This document shows, in pieces, positions 43,711 through 55,456 of a DNA stretch of 64,000 bases (its first letter is position 1; each line of letters begins with the position of its first letter). The DNA is from Adiantum capillus-veneris. Lineage: Eukaryota; Streptophyta; Polypodiopsida; Polypodiales; Pteridaceae. The position numbers were made by a program, and so were the translations under genes. The notes below the pieces were generated by a model. It worked only from the letters and a program-made list of their open reading frames with translations, searched no databases and was not told the origin of the DNA. Where the stretch lies: positions 24,180,513 through 24,244,512 of the forward strand of contig CM043968.1 of assembly GCA_014529385.2 (NCBI GenBank), written 5' to 3'.

Positions 43711-43792
43711 AGTGAGGTTGTGGGAAAATAATATTATTTATCAATATAAACCCCTCTAAACCAATGATAATAATCCTTTAATAACGCTTTTG

Positions 43793-43806
43793 TATTTTAT
43801 AAATAG
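43793..43806 (-). promoter_or_regulatory. candidate TATA box for bHLH
   Basis: The minus strand reads TGCTATTTATAAAATAC. If used, the leader would be about 550 bp and contain the suspected intron. Other AT-rich candidates exist. Confidence 0.25.
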
Positions 43807-43809
43807 CAC

Positions 43810-44499
43810 AAAAATTAGCACAAATTAAAGGACTGGTGTCAGTTTCTAGAAAGCGTTCGGAGGCAGCTGTCAGTTGGTGAGCAGAGGCCGATTTCAATGG
43901 CGAGCACCTTCTATTCTCAGTGCTCGAAGGTGACTTGCTGGCAACTACGTACTAGTGGGTTGCGCACAATCGTGTGAGCTTGAGAGAGGCGCGCGCATAT
44001 GTGCTCACGTGCAAGTCGAGCATCGATCTTTTGTATCCAAATTCATGATGAGCGAATCCTTTTCCTTTTAGCTCCTCCCCCCGGTTTGCAGGTTTTTCTT
44101 CTCCCCCCTCTCTCACACTCACACCCTTCCACATTCATGTGCCAGGCTATTTGCAATTTGCAACCCCTTGACCAAACTACCTCCTTTGACTCCTTCACGA
44201 CATTCTACATTAACACTCCTAAATTAACAACCCAATTTCGTTCTTCAAAAGGCACATGCATTGTACCCCTCTTTGAGTGAATGCATGCATGTGTGCACCT
44301 CAAGAATGTACCATCACTTCTTGTGTCATCATGTGTGCACCGCTCGATTACAAGGTTCGTGTCAGTCAGCTTCTTGCTTCAACGACAAAAGCAAAGCCTA
44401 TTACACACGATGACAAAAAGTTAGCAAAAAACCAATACTATAATAACTTACTTCTCGATGTCCTTCCAACGAGATATGAACCAAACCATTCCTGGCTAG
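43810..44499. other. intergenic, no gene recognised
   Basis: Short plus-strand frames at 43999-44280 and 44277-44645 have no known motif and no homology to other parts of the window. Confidence 0.4.
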
Positions 44500-44952
44500 C
44501 TATTTATGTACGGGTAGTTTTACACGAACAATGGCACAATATCTTGGTATGTGGTTGCAAATGGGAACAACATGCATCTCCAAAGTGGTTTCATCTCCTT
44601 CAAACTCATTCCTTGCCCTTGGTATGGAGAATACATGACGATTAGGGTAATATTTACCACTACATAGCATTTTGTGCAATGTAGTCAGGAAATCATTCCC
44701 GAATGGGTGACGCATATGGAACCTCCAATACATCAATGCACGGTCAAAGATGCTGTCATTTGTCAAACAGATATGGTTTTTTGTATAGTCCACTCTATAT
44801 AGGCTGAATAGTTCCACCTCTTTGTTTCCCTCATTGATAATTATATTGTGCTCCACTTTTTGAAAGTGAGGCTCACCATTGTCGTTCAAGCAATACCCAA
44901 CCATACCTTCAAATGTGTGTAGGTTTTTCTGTCTCAACGCTCGACATAGCAC
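44500..44952 (-). CDS. hypothetical protein, partial or remnant
   Basis: 150 open codons: LRQKNLHTFEGMVGYCLNDN, GEPHFQKVEHNIIINEGNKE, ICLTNDSIFDRALMYWRFHM and LHKMLCSGKYYPNRHVFSIP. The composition (balanced, aromatic, few low-complexity stretches) looks like a real folded protein. The frame is cut upstream by the C run at 44951-44962, so it is probably the C-terminal part of something longer. I do not recognise the family; a replication- or mobile-element-type protein is a guess. No neighbours support a function. Confidence 0.4.
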   Translation of the reverse strand: MLCRALRQKNLHTFEGMVGYCLNDNGEPHFQKVEHNIIINEGNKEVELFSLYRVDYTKNHICLTNDSIFDRALMYWRFHMRHPFGNDFLTTLHKMLCSGKYYPNRHVFSIPRARNEFEGDETTLEMHVVPICNHIPRYCAIVRVKLPVHK

Positions 44953-45092
44953 CCCCCCCCCCCGTCGGGTTATGTTTATCTGACCCTAAATAAGTTTTTA
45001 GTTTCTTATTATAGCAATGAGAGAGCTAGCCAGAATCTGTATGACAATCAATCGGAAGTGCAAGTGGAACACCCCCCCCCCCCCCCCCCCCC
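44951..45092. repeat. C runs
   Basis: About 13 C at 44950-44963 and 20 C at 45073-45092, similar to the tracts near 15.6 and 25.5 kb. Confidence 0.85.
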
Positions 45093-45179
45093 TATCAAGC
45101 ATATACCAGTGAGAGTTTCTTTTTTCAAGAACTCATGCACTTGACCTAATAGGCCTACATCTATGTCTGCATTGCCCGC

Positions 45180-45320
45180 AGGTAGAGCGATTGACTTCCA
45201 TCAGTTTCTTAGCTTTGTTAGCATCCTTTCTGCTTTTTTCTTACTTTCCAATGGGGGAATTTTTTTTGGCGAGCGCTTTTTTGGAATCCGGCAAACATAT
45301 TCCAAAATGATTCTCTCTCT
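45180..45320 (-). repeat. shared distal motif of the dispersed unit, copy 3
   Basis: The minus strand of 45255-45315 (ATATGTTTGCCGGATTCCAA, AAAAGCGCTCGCC) matches the blocks at 7045-7085 and 28675-28720. It lies distal to the SWIM-like unit, as in copy 1. Confidence 0.7.
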
Positions 45321-45503
45321 CTCTCTCTTTCATAGATTTCTTTCCTTGGTGAGCACACATGCACAAGGACCAAAACACACCCGAATCATTAAACACATAC
45401 ACACTCTTTCAAATATTCAACACAACTCGATCAAAGATTGTGATCCCTTGAGCAATAAAGGTCTCTTTGTCCATTTGTCTCTTGCAAAGCTTCCTGTTTT
45501 GGA

Positions 45504-45612
<109 letters not shown>

Positions 45613-45619
45613 CGTGATA

Positions 45620-47310
45620 AATTAAATTAAGGATTTTAAAACCAAAATAATTTAAAACAACTTTGTCAGTGGTCCAATACCAAAATAATCCAAACCCACT
45701 TTGCTAGAGTCAATACATGGTGGAGAAAGGAGTCACGAAATTATCCAATTATTGGGCTTACTCTAAGTTGGGATATGTGCATTCACAGCTAAGAGCATTG
45801 TAGACATCTACCTTGCCTAGCATAGGCTAATGTATGAACATGTTTTCATTTTGGCTCAATCCAAGCACTCTCAAGAAAATGAAGTACAAGTGCTTACAAG
45901 ACAAACAGATTTTTCATTTTGGCTCAATCCAAGCACTCTCAAGAAAATGAAGTACAAGTGCTTACAAGACAAACAGATTTTTCTTGGCCTCCCTATCGGT
46001 GAAATTGGGGCATGTGCACTAGGGCTCATCCTTGATGTGCACCTCATACACCCCCACATGTCTGTACTTGTGTGAGACTCCACCTTGAAGACTTCATGTA
46101 AATTGTCTAAGATGGATTTCTCTTCAATCACCTTAGCCTTAAACCAAAAGCCAAACCAATTTTCTTTACTGCCTCCTCTGAAATGGAAGTACAAAATTTG
46201 ACTCTTATGACATTTCTTAGTATTGAATCACTACTACCTGCTTTTGTTAAAGCGGGAGAGGAGTCACCTACACCCCTAGGAGGAGTTCGCATTGTAGTTG
46301 CACCCATTTTTTCTTTTCCAATTGTCTCCACTTGAAATCCTCCTTCAAGCAATATATCAACTTCTTCATGTGTAAGATATGTTTCTAGATCGACCGGCCA
46401 AATTGTCTATGAAGGAGCTACCCATGGATCTATGTTATGATCCACCACATAACATTGAATAGCATGGTTGGGACAATGCCAAAACCATTGCCTAAGTAGC
46501 CAATTTGGATGTTTTCTATACCCCCGAAATGATGGTGCAAGAGTCCCTTTGCTACATGCCACTATATTTTGTGCACATCTTTTTTCACCACTGGGGGTGC
46601 CACTTCATGTTACTCGGCTGGCGAGAGGAGTTCTTCTAATTTCCCACATAGCCTCATTGACCTTTCATTCTAGAACACAATTAACCTTTGCCTTGTCTTT
46701 AGAATTCTCACTCCGATCTCCAGTCCTTGAATCCTCCCTGAAACTCATCTTCCTGGGCCTTCCACAAGATGTACACTCACGTGTTTTTGCATTTTATTAT
46801 GGTCTATTCGTTCATGGATCCATCCTCAACATCAATCACAATCGATGGCCCTCGCTTTCGTTGAATGGTTTTTTTTTCTCCTTGAAGAGGTGTGCGAGCT
46901 TTATACATGGGTGTTCTAGATGTAACCTCATTTACTACTCTTATCACTTGCGTTGGACTAGAGGAAACTCTATCCTTGAGTCTCTCTAATGAAGGACCCT
47001 TTGAAAGTAAGATACTACGTTTGTGCTTTGTAGTATTGCATTAGCCATATTTGAAGTACATGCATTATCTAATGAGATTTTTTTTTTGAATCCCTCGCCT
47101 ATGAACCAGCTCCCATGCTTACTCTCAACCAAGTTTTTTCTTGGAGTGTTTGCTCCATCAGTACTTCTCTCCACTACTGTCATGATGCTCCCCCAATGTG
47201 GAATACGCTTTTCCCACCAACTCAACCAGGAGTCCATTGTGGGGATGTTCTTATCCATGCAATATCCATTGCGCCACCATTGTCAAAGCATGTCATAAAA
47301 TCTAAAATCA
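45620..47310 (-). pseudogene. dispersed repeat unit with SWIM-finger-like gene remnant, copy 3
   Basis: On the minus strand from 47258: MDSWLSWWEKRIPHWGSIMT, SKHGSWFIGEGFKKKISLDN, ACTSNMANAILQST, then SLERLKDRVSSSPTQVIRV and RGPSIVIDVE. Much further on come EEVDILLEGGFQVETI (46352-46128 frame), KIGLAFGLRLR, and at about 46065-45870 VYEVHIKDEP, CTCPNFTD, CKHLYFIFLRVLGLSQNE. The CTC...CKH spacing is the SWIM zinc-finger pattern (CxC x-n CxH). Stops separate the pieces, including one (after CVLE near 46660) in the same place as in copy 1. A roughly 64-bp tandem duplication (45849-45978) repeats the SWIM end. Parent family unknown. Confidence 0.55.
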
Positions 47311-47559
47311 AACCAACCCAAATGATTTTATCATATTAAATTGATCATTTAATGTGGGAGAATAAACGGGAACAAGGGTTAGAATATAGACATGTGCTTA
47401 TGGATCTATCTCAACACGGGGCCAAGGTTAAAAGGTCCAAATGAGAGATGGTCTGTCATTGAGAAATGCTAGCTAATGGAGCTTAAATACCTTAGGGTTA
47501 GCTTCATTAAGGACCTCCAAAAGTTAGTGTTAAAAGTCCATTGACCTTAGGCAAGCTAG

Positions 47560-47795
47560 GGATGTGCTTGAGGTGGGAACCCAGCCCAAGCTTGAGATGC
47601 TTGTTGTGCTTTGCTAACTAAGGTGCTTGAGGTGCTTATCATGCTTGCTAACTAAGATGCTTGAGGTGTTTGTCGTGCTTGCTGACTAAGGTTCTTGAGG
47701 TGCTTGTCATGCTTGTTGACTAACGTTGTTAAGGTGCTTGAGGTGCTTAATGACTAAGGTGCTCCGTGACTAAGATGCTTGAGGAGTTCCAAAAG
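47560..47795. repeat. degenerate ~36-bp minisatellite
   Basis: AAGGTGCTTGAGGTGCTTGT and CATGCTTGCTGACT recur four to five times with substitutions and length changes. Not coding. Confidence 0.8.
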
Positions 47796-47899
47796 TTAAA
47801 CAAGATCCCTACTCAAGGGGGGGTGAGCCCTCATTGTAGGAAGCACAAGAAAGAATACACACCCTCACACATGGCAAGATTGGTCTAAAGAACCAGCAA

Positions 47900-48350
47900 G
47901 GACACTTGTCAAGTTCCTCTCCATGTTGCCCTCATGGTGTGCCTAAAGCCTATCAGTTGGCCTCTCAAGGGATCCAATGATAATTTAGCTAATTCAATTA
48001 ATTGTTTATACATTTAATGAGTCTTCTCTCTCAAAGGGGAAAGGGGGACACTTGCCCCAAGGCTAGCATGGTTGCTTGATTTAACTAAAGAATTTGATTG
48101 GCTAAGCTTGTAGGGGTCCAATCAAATTCTCTCATGAGCTACAAGGAGGGGTCGACCAAGTGAAGCTAGGGTTGTGCTTGGGGGGTATACTCTCTCTCTC
48201 ACACACACTCACAAGCTCATTCTTGCCTGGCAAAGTGCAAGAGCTCCATCTCCTTCTCCAAGCTTGTTGAGAAGTTGAGAGACTATACCAATACTCTAGG
48301 AATGGAATGCAAATCCAACCAAGAGCCATTCTTCAATGCTTAAGCTTGAC
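47900..48350 (+). repeat. left arm of a large inverted repeat
   Basis: Blocks such as AAAGGGGAAAGGGGGACAC, GATTGGCTAAGCTT and TGGAATGCAAATCCAACCAA with AGAGCCATTCTTCAATGCTTAAGC recur reverse-complemented, in reverse order, at 48950-49320. Arms are diverged (indels, microsatellite differences). Confidence 0.7.
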
Positions 48351-48940
48351 ATATTCTTCATCATCATTATTATGCTATGCAAGAAGAGTGATAATAAGTG
48401 AGGAACTGTAATGTTTAATGCACTAGTAGCTTGTGTGTAGCGGAAATTGATAACATAGTGAGCATTTCATTAAGAACAAGTTCCTAATGAGCATAGAGAG
48501 AGTACTTAATTTGAGAAAGCAACATAGAAATTTACACCTAGCTAATTTGGCATTGACAATACTTGAAAAGAGAGAGAAATAGAACAATTGACAACAGTTG
48601 AGGACCGGATTCACATGGAGCCAGTCCCCCCTCCATAAAGGCTTTGTATTATAGCTTCTCCCATCAAAGGAGACTTTTGTACAATACAATTCTTGTGTTC
48701 CTTGACAAAACTCGTTGGTGCAATGAAGATGAAAGCTTCATGAACCAAATTATGCTTGAAAAACACACCTAGTGTCCCTAGCCTCAGTCCCAAGACCTCA
48801 CACACCTTCAAAAATGGTGAGAGCTAGCAGGGAATGAGGATAGATTGGGAGGAAGAATATGTATCTCACGAGAAAGAAGTATTCTCCTGACATAATCATT
48901 CTAATAGCATAGCTTAGCTTAGTAATTAACATGGTAGAGG
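48350..48940. other. spacer between inverted-repeat arms, no gene
   Basis: AT-rich. Minus-strand frames 48811-48611 and 48689-48423 have no recognisable motif. Confidence 0.5.
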
Positions 48941-49076
48941 AGATGAGCATGCCATTGAAGCTTGGCTCTTGGTTGGATTCTCATTCCATAGCCAAGAGTT
49001 GTTGGTGTAGGCCTCTACTTCTCAATGCTTGGAGAAGGAGATGGAGTTCTTCTTGCACACATGAGTTCTCTCTCTC

Positions 49077-49124
<48 letters not shown>

Positions 49125-49460
49125 TGTGTGTGTGTGTGTGTGTGTAGCATAAAAGATAGACTAAAATGCCAAGCTCCCTCTCTCTTGGTCTACCCCTCTT
49201 GCTTTTTTCTCTTGCTGGCATCCTATTGGCTACTGCAAAGCTTAGCCAATCACAAATTAGAAGCATAATTGATAGCGGTGTGACATGTGTCCCCCTTTCC
49301 CCTTTTGTGAGAGCTTTAGGCCGGTATTTATATAATTCATTTAAACTCTCATTGGACCTTTTAGTCTTCTGGCCAATAGGAATCAGGCAAGCCATTGAGC
49401 TGCTGGATGCTCACATTGGACCCCTTGGTAGACTTCCCAATAGTCTTCTAGGGAGCTTAA
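48940..49460 (-). repeat. right arm of the large inverted repeat
   Basis: Counterpart of 47900-48350 in opposite orientation (GGCTCTTGGTTGGATTCTCA, AAGCTTAGCCAATCAC, GTGTCCCCCTTTCCCCTTTT). It contains (CT)n(TG)n at 49061-49145. Confidence 0.7.
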
Positions 49461-49637
49461 TTTCTATTGATTCTTTTATCAAGCATTTTTAAATTGATCA
49501 GACTACTTTTACTATAGACGAATTTTCATTGGTCCACCTCTATGGCCATCCAATAGGATTTGAGGGGAAATTGGGGGCAACTGGCCTAGGAGATTGACAT
49601 GTGTCCAGTATTCCCTTTGTGTAAAGGGGGAGCTTTG

Positions 49638-49675
<38 letters not shown>

Positions 49676-50280
49676 TTGTCTCTCATCCCCTACTATTAGG
49701 GCTCGCCCCCTTCTTCCTAGGGATGTGGGAAGACTTTTTAGTCTTTCCATGACCATCCAATTTTCCCCTACTTTGGCCATTGGACAATTGAGTTAATTTT
49801 AGGAACTTTAGCCTGTGGAAGTGTTAATTGAGCTGAACCTTATGTCTTTTAAGCCCCATTGAAGCAAATTGATCTTTTGCAGAGTGTCCCCCTTTGGATC
49901 CCTATTTTCCCTCTTTTTTTTTTGAAATCATAGTCGTCCTCGACTATGAGGTAGAGAAGATAAAGCCTAGTCATTAGTCCGTTTGCCAGCGGGTAGAGGA
50001 TCCCTAGTTTACCCTACGACACCATTCTAGAATGGATGACAAGTCCATGTGGTGCTTGAGAGCCTTAGCTACTGTAGTATGTATGCACATAGTCCGTATC
50101 AATCTTCCATAGTAGAGTGACAAGCTCTACTTGGTGTTCGGGAGACGTCGTCTCCACAAACATGATCCTAAGCATGCATACTTATTAACATTTGTGCACA
50201 ATAAAGAAAAAGAGAGTCTTATAAGACAAAAAAATTGTTCATTTATACATATTTACATTTGCTTACTCTAGGGAATCATT
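49460..50280. other. no gene recognised; (TG)n tract
   Basis: (TG)n at 49639-49671. The rest is unassigned; part may belong to the 3' LTR of the downstream chromovirus, but I found no matching second LTR. Confidence 0.4.
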
Positions 50281-50289
50281 GTAAGCATT

Positions 50290-50718
50290 GACAAGGCTTA
50301 GGTTATCCTTTAATTGTATGCAATGCATCCATCTAGCATCTTCAAAAGGATAATTTTTAAACTTGATAAGATATCATCGGATAGTCTTACTGCCTCGTAA
50401 TAACTTGTCTTCATGTTGGAGAATGGACTCGGGTTGCATCACCTCTTCTTGGTCCTCAATCTCCGGTGGGTCTTCAATTATTGCTTGTTGAGGTGGCTCT
50501 CCTTTATAAGGCTTTAGTAGCCTCACATGGAAAGCATTGTGTATGAGCCAATGGTTGGGCAACTTAAGTTGACAGGTCATCTCATTGATTGGCCTAAGAA
50601 TTTGAAAGGGACCATAGTACGTTTTTGCTAACTTAGCATAGTACTTTTGGTGCCTGTAGGATTCTTGCCCCTTGTGTGCCTTAATCGAGCCTTGGAAACT
50701 TAAGCAAGACCCAATCAT
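50290..50718 (-). pseudogene. chromovirus integrase C-terminus and chromodomain
   Basis: YYAKLAKTYYGPFQILRPIN and LIHNAFHVRLLKPYKGEPPQ are the GPY/F-type end of a Ty3 integrase. They are followed by ESILQHEDKLLRGSKTIR, a stop, and YLIKFKNYPFEDARWM, which together match a chromodomain (aromatic cage positions Y...W). Chromodomains of this clade direct integration to histone-marked chromatin. The stop at 50374 interrupts it. Confidence 0.8.
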
Positions 50719-50730
50719 TTTGTTTAAAGG

Positions 50731-51906
50731 CTAGGGCTCTTCTGTGCTTATCAGAAATAGCCTTTTGCCTTTGCTGAGAGATGGATATAGCATCCTTAAT
50801 CTTTTGGAAAGATTCTTGCAGGTCTTGGCTAGGGGACTTTTTGATCTTCCCTCTATTACCTCAAAAGGTGCTTTTCCCGTGGAAGTATGTACAGTGTTAT
50901 TGTAAGCATACTCCACTAAGGGTAAGTACTTCTCCCATTGGGACTTTTGATCTACTTCTGTGACATAAGCTTTTAGTAGATCAAGAATTGTTAGGTTAGC
51001 TATTTCACTTTGTCCATCCGTTTGGGGATGATAGGCTGAAGAAAAGTTTAGCCTTGTATCTAAATTCTCAAAGAGACCCTCCCAAAAATTACTGGTCATT
51101 CTAGGATCTTTGTCCGACACTATAGACATTGGAAAGCCATGGTATTTGAAGATTTGTGATATAAAGAGGGTTGCCATTTGATGGGCCTTGATAGTCTTTT
51201 CGACATGTATGAAATGTGCTTGTTTGCTAAATCTGTCTACTATCCTCCATATTCCTATATTCCCATGGATAGACTTGGGCAATCCAAAGATAAAATCCAT
51301 GGATATGCTCTCCCATGGTGAATTAGGGATTGGCAAAGGTTGAAGCAATCCAGGTTGCTTCCCTCTATCAAAATTCGTCTTTTGGCATACCACACATTTT
51401 GAAACATACTCTTGTATGTTTGGTTTCATGGCAGGCCAATAGAAATATGTTTCTATCCCTTTTAAGTTAGACTGAATCCCTCTATGCCACGCATAAGGAG
51501 GAGCATGAGATTCATACATTACTTTCTTACATAGTGAGTTAGTAACGCATAGTCTATTGCCATAGAGAAGATAACCATCTTGTAGGGTAAATGGTTCTTC
51601 CTTCTTCCCTAGTGCAAGTGCTAAAATCACATCTCTGAAATCGGGATCAATAGAGTACTTATCTATCATAGAGGATAGATCATTGTGAGTTGCTATGGAT
51701 ACTGCATTCACTCTCGGTCGTCTTGAGAGTGCATCGGCCACTTGATTATGCTTGCCAACATCGTGAGCAATATGAAAATGAAATCTTGAGAAAAAAATTG
51801 CCCACCTCATTTGTTTGTCGGAGAGCTTGGTCTGCGTCATGAAGGACTTAAGGCTTTGGTGATCCATTTGCAGAATGAAGGAGCCCCCAATAAATAGTGC
51901 TTCCAT
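50731..51906 (-). pseudogene. Ty3 RNase H end and integrase
   Basis: 391 open codons: RNase H end (LQMDHQSLKSFMTQTKLSDK, VADALSRRPRVNAV), HHCC finger (CVVCQKTN), then the core with the three acidic residues in place: SMDFIFGLPKS, SDKDPRMTSNFWEGLF and HPQTDGQSEIANLTI. RLNFSSAYHPQTDGQSE is a very conserved block. The frame shifts near 50835 into the C-terminal part. Best preserved part of this element; compare 1-1723, where the first Asp is lost. Confidence 0.88.
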
Positions 51907-51949
51907 GAGTCTAGAGCATGTAGAACTGCTAAGAGCTCCTTCTCATATA

Positions 51950-53037
51950 TGCTAGAGCTTTCTCAACAGGGTCGAGCCTTCGAATTTCATAGGGTATGGC
52001 GTTCCCTTCTTGGAGAAAAACAACTCCATGGAAATCACCAAAAGCGTTGTATTGGACCTCAAATGGATTTGAGAGATCTGGCAGTGTAAGCACAGGTTGA
52101 GAGATAAGCTTCTCTTTAAGATTTTCAAAAGCATTGTTCTCCTTGGTGGACCATATATACCTAACGTTTTTCTTTTTTATGTCATGTAAGCCTGGTCGGC
52201 CTACGATTTGTGAGAAATTTTATATAAAGAGTCTATAGTATGGACACATACCTATAAAGCTTCTTAGTTCATGCAGATTCCTTGGGTTAGGCCATCCTTT
52301 TATTACCTCTAGCTTTGATGGATCCATTTGGATGCCATCTTGAGAGATAATGTGACCTAAATACTGAATCTGTTGTAAGAAAAATTCACTTTTCTTTTAA
52401 TTAATATAAAGTTTATTCTCTCATAAAGCTTGAAATATTACCTGGAGGTGTTGCTTGTGTTCGTCTAATGAATTAGAGTAGATGATTATATCATCAAAGA
52501 ACACTCCAGTAAAGGTTTAGTGAGGCCTGAATAGCTTCTCCATCAAGCGGTTAAAATGTGGCTGGTGCATTGGTCAAGCCAAAAGGCATGACAATGTACT
52601 CGTAAAGACCAACCGTAGTACGAAATGCGGTCTTTACAATGTTTTGATCAACTATCATTTTTGGTGGTAGCCATTTTTAAGGTCAATCCTACTAAAGTAG
52701 GTCGATCCCTGTAGCTTATCAAATAGGTCTTCTACATGTGGAACAAGAAACCTATTCTTGGTAGTGATCCTATTTAGTGCTCTATAGTCGACACACATAT
52801 GATATGTGCTGTCTTTCTTTTGCAGTAATAACACTGGTGAACAAAATGGAGATGAACTAGGCCTAACGATTCCTTTCTCAACCAACTCATGCACTTGCAT
52901 AATCTCCTCTTGTTGAGCTTGAGAAACTCGATAAGAAGGTTTATTAGGCGGTGAGCTTCCTGGAAGAAGTTCAATTGCATGGTCGTCATTCCCTCATTTG
53001 GGAGGTAGTTCACAAGGGATCTCGTCAATAAAAACAA
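51950..53037 (-). pseudogene. Ty3 reverse transcriptase
   Basis: GIVRPSSSPFCSPVLLLQKK, DYRALNRITTKNRFLVPHVE and [13 protein letters not shown] (52900-52655) give the N-terminal RT motifs. FFDDIIIYSNS near 52480 is the catalytic box (two Asp intact) with a stop just before. The RNase H start is frameshifted near 52100. Confidence 0.85.
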
Positions 53038-53038
53038 C

Positions 53039-53600
53039 TTAGAACCCCTTGAGGAAATTGGATAACTCTAATTCCTTTTGATTGTTTATATTTTCTTTTG
53101 CTAAAACATTAGGTTCATTTTGAGAATCTTTAACAAAAATCATGTACACAGAATTAGAGCTCTTTATTGACTTATTGAAAGCTTGCTTATGCACAATGGG
53201 TATGGTGTTACCCAACTCCTTAGCATCTATGTACATATCTTTTTCCCTTAACTTAAAGTAGATTTGCCTTTCAGGGAATTTAACATTGGCAGCCATGCGA
53301 TCAAACCATGGTGCCCCTAGGATTACATCCTCATGATTGAGAGGAGAGATGAAGAAATCCTCCTTGTCCACATAGCTTTGGACATGGAGCCTCAATTTCC
53401 CAATTAAGGGAGGGACTGAGGCTTCTTGCCCCTTTAAAGCACCATCGGCAGGTAGGACATCTCCCATCTCATAGGTTTGGATGCCTAGCTTGGTGGCCAA
53501 CTCTGTGGATATGAAATTGTGAGTAGAACCAGGGTCAAAGAGAATGAAAGCATCATGTTCTCTTACCTTTCCCCAAGCATGGCATAGAGGAGATCCTTTG
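53039..53600 (-). pseudogene. Ty3 aspartic protease region
   Basis: HDAFILFDPGSTHNFISTEL contains the active-site Asp; the usual DSG/DTG is DPG here. Followed by the 153-codon frame 53500-53039 (HEDVILGAPWFDRMAANVKF), the standard downstream block. The frame ends before RT at a TAA. Confidence 0.8.
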
Positions 53601-53689
53601 TGATGAGCATCCTCTTATTGAATTTTGACCAAGGTAGCTCTAGGAGGATCATTACATGTATTTTTGTGGGGACAAGCATGATAGGCATG

Positions 53690-54502
53690 CCCTTGCTTCC
53701 GACACTTGAAACAACGGTCATCTTTTCAATAATTCTCTAGCTCTTCAGGAGAGAGTTTATTTTTGCCTTTATAAACTCCCTTCTCCTTAGCTTTGTTGTT
53801 GTTGGCGTTGCCTTTGGGAGACTTTTGGACATTGTCCTTCCCCTTAGGCTCGGTACGGTCCTTGTTTTTCATGGGCTTAAGATTTCTCTTAGCCCCTTGT
53901 TGGAAGTTGATTTTGGAAGCCACCATGGTATGATGTATGATCGCAGATATGGTGCATGTCGTTTGGGAGTTAACATACTCCGCCATATTCTCACTTAAAC
54001 CCGCACAGAATTGTTGTTTTTGCTCTCGCAAATCCATTTTTTTAAAGACAGTGGCTTTGAGGTGTAATCCCAAAACTTGTTTACATATTTGTGAATAGAT
54101 TTGTAGGGAGAGAGCTTCAAGATTCGCCATTCGGTGAGTACTTTGTCTTTGGCATCGGTAGCCAAAAATTGTTTCATGATGGAAGCTCTTCAAGCTTCAA
54201 TGTTCGTGGAGATTAACCGTTTGCTCGTAGGCTAGACCACCATTGCCTAATGGACGTTTGAAAATGCATAGCTACATGACGTAGCTTAGAGGACGTCATG
54301 AAGCCCTCATCTCCAAACGCCGCATCAAATTGTTGGATAAAGGCCAAGACTTTGTCCGTAGTACCAAAAGTGCCATTGTAGGTAAGGAAAGAGATGTTCT
54401 TTCCTCCCTCTTTGAACTTTTTGAGCTTGGACGACCTCTTCTAGGCGGCATAGGATTTCCTATGGCCTCTTCTTTTAGGTGGTTTGAGAGCTGCACCATC
54501 AC
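53690..54502 (-). pseudogene. Ty3 gag with CCHC knuckle
   Basis: Fragments in several frames: FQTSIRQWW and VLAFIQQFDAAFGDEGF near 54400-54250, AGLSENMAEYVNSQTTCTIS (54000-53930), then a Lys-rich linker and CFKCRKQGHAYHACP near 53690 (CCHC). At least three frame changes. Capsid-type retrotransposon gag. Confidence 0.8.
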
Positions 54503-54600
54503 TTTCTTCAGAAGAGGATGTTAGCAGCAAGCTAACTCGGATACCATTTTTTGGAGCTCTCATTGTAAAAACACTTATTATTTTGATAAATCGGGAATAT

Positions 54601-55435
54601 TGTAACTCCTATTTTTTGGATAAACTTTGTAATTGATGGGCTACAAGCTTTCAGATTGTATCAACCCGTCTTTACCCATCTTTAGTTAGAGCTCCCAGAT
54701 TATTAGTTTTGACCACCAAAAACCTTGGCTAATGGTATAAAAGCCAATTTTTGTAGGTTATTTTCAATTTTTTGGAATGAAATACACATCGTGAGCTAAC
54801 GGCACTCACTTCTCTCCTTCTTGCGCTTCCTACTTCCTCCTCGATTTTCACATTGCAGTCGTGTCTGTTGCATTGCAACCCAGATAAGTGCTCTACGCAT
54901 TGACGTAAGCATTTCACGGTATTTCATAGCTTTTGGCGTTGCCAACCAAAGCGGCCTAATTTCATCATAAATAGGAATTTACACTTCAAAATAAAAAACT
55001 AAGCATAGGTGGGGTATTGGGGCATCATTGCTAAGCATTTAGATGCATTTTGGGTCGAAAACAACTAGGTCAAAAATCCACTGCTGTTAATAATCGCGAT
55101 TTTTGCACTTCATGTAAAGTGAGATTTGAGACCATAAGCATGTCTGCTTAGGTCGTATAAACATGTTTTTGAAGTTCCGTTACATTTGGATGTCGTTTGA
55201 TGCTGTAACAAATGTGATTTGTTTGCCGATGAGCGATTGGCTTTTCTGTGGTGATTTCAGTCACTTGAGTGTAGCTTGAGTTAGATGCCAGTTGTTTGTT
55301 GTTTTCCAAGAGATTGACAACCTCTTGTAGCCTCTATGCACTAGTCGAGTAAGCTTCATCCCATGGATTGATAATTTAATCGTGGTTCTCGCTAAATCTG
55401 CAATAAGATAGGAGTGAGGTTAGACACTCGTCCCA
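54601..55435 (+). repeat. putative 5' LTR of the plus-strand Ty3 element
   Basis: Begins TGTAACTCC (a common Ty3 LTR start), has GGTATAAAAGCC (TATA box, about 54735) followed by a CT-rich leader, and ends CGTCCCA directly before the primer site at 55438. The partner LTR would lie beyond the window, so the left edge is a judgement. The LTR abuts the primer site of the minus-strand chromovirus, suggesting insertion into that element's LTR. Confidence 0.45.
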
Positions 55436-55437
55436 GA

Positions 55438-55456
55438 TTTGGCGCTGTTGCCGAGG
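55438..55456 (+). other. primer-binding site of the plus-strand Ty3 element
   Basis: TTTGGCGCTGTTGCCGAGGA, close to the TGGCGCCGTTGCCGGGG primer-site sequence common in plant Ty3 elements. Confidence 0.75.

Larger units (their letters stand above)
50280..54560 (-). mobile_element. Ty3 chromovirus retrotransposon, decayed
   Basis: Order on the minus strand: gag (about 54500-53726), CCHC knuckle and protease (about 53725-53039), RT/RNase H (about 53037-51850), integrase (51906-50731), chromodomain-like tail (50460-50290). At the right end the minus strand TGGTATCCGAGTTAGCTTGC resembles a tRNA-Met-type primer site, so the 5' LTR should end near 54556. Boundaries and the LTR pair were not resolved. 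Frameshifts and stops occur in every domain. Confidence 0.85.
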
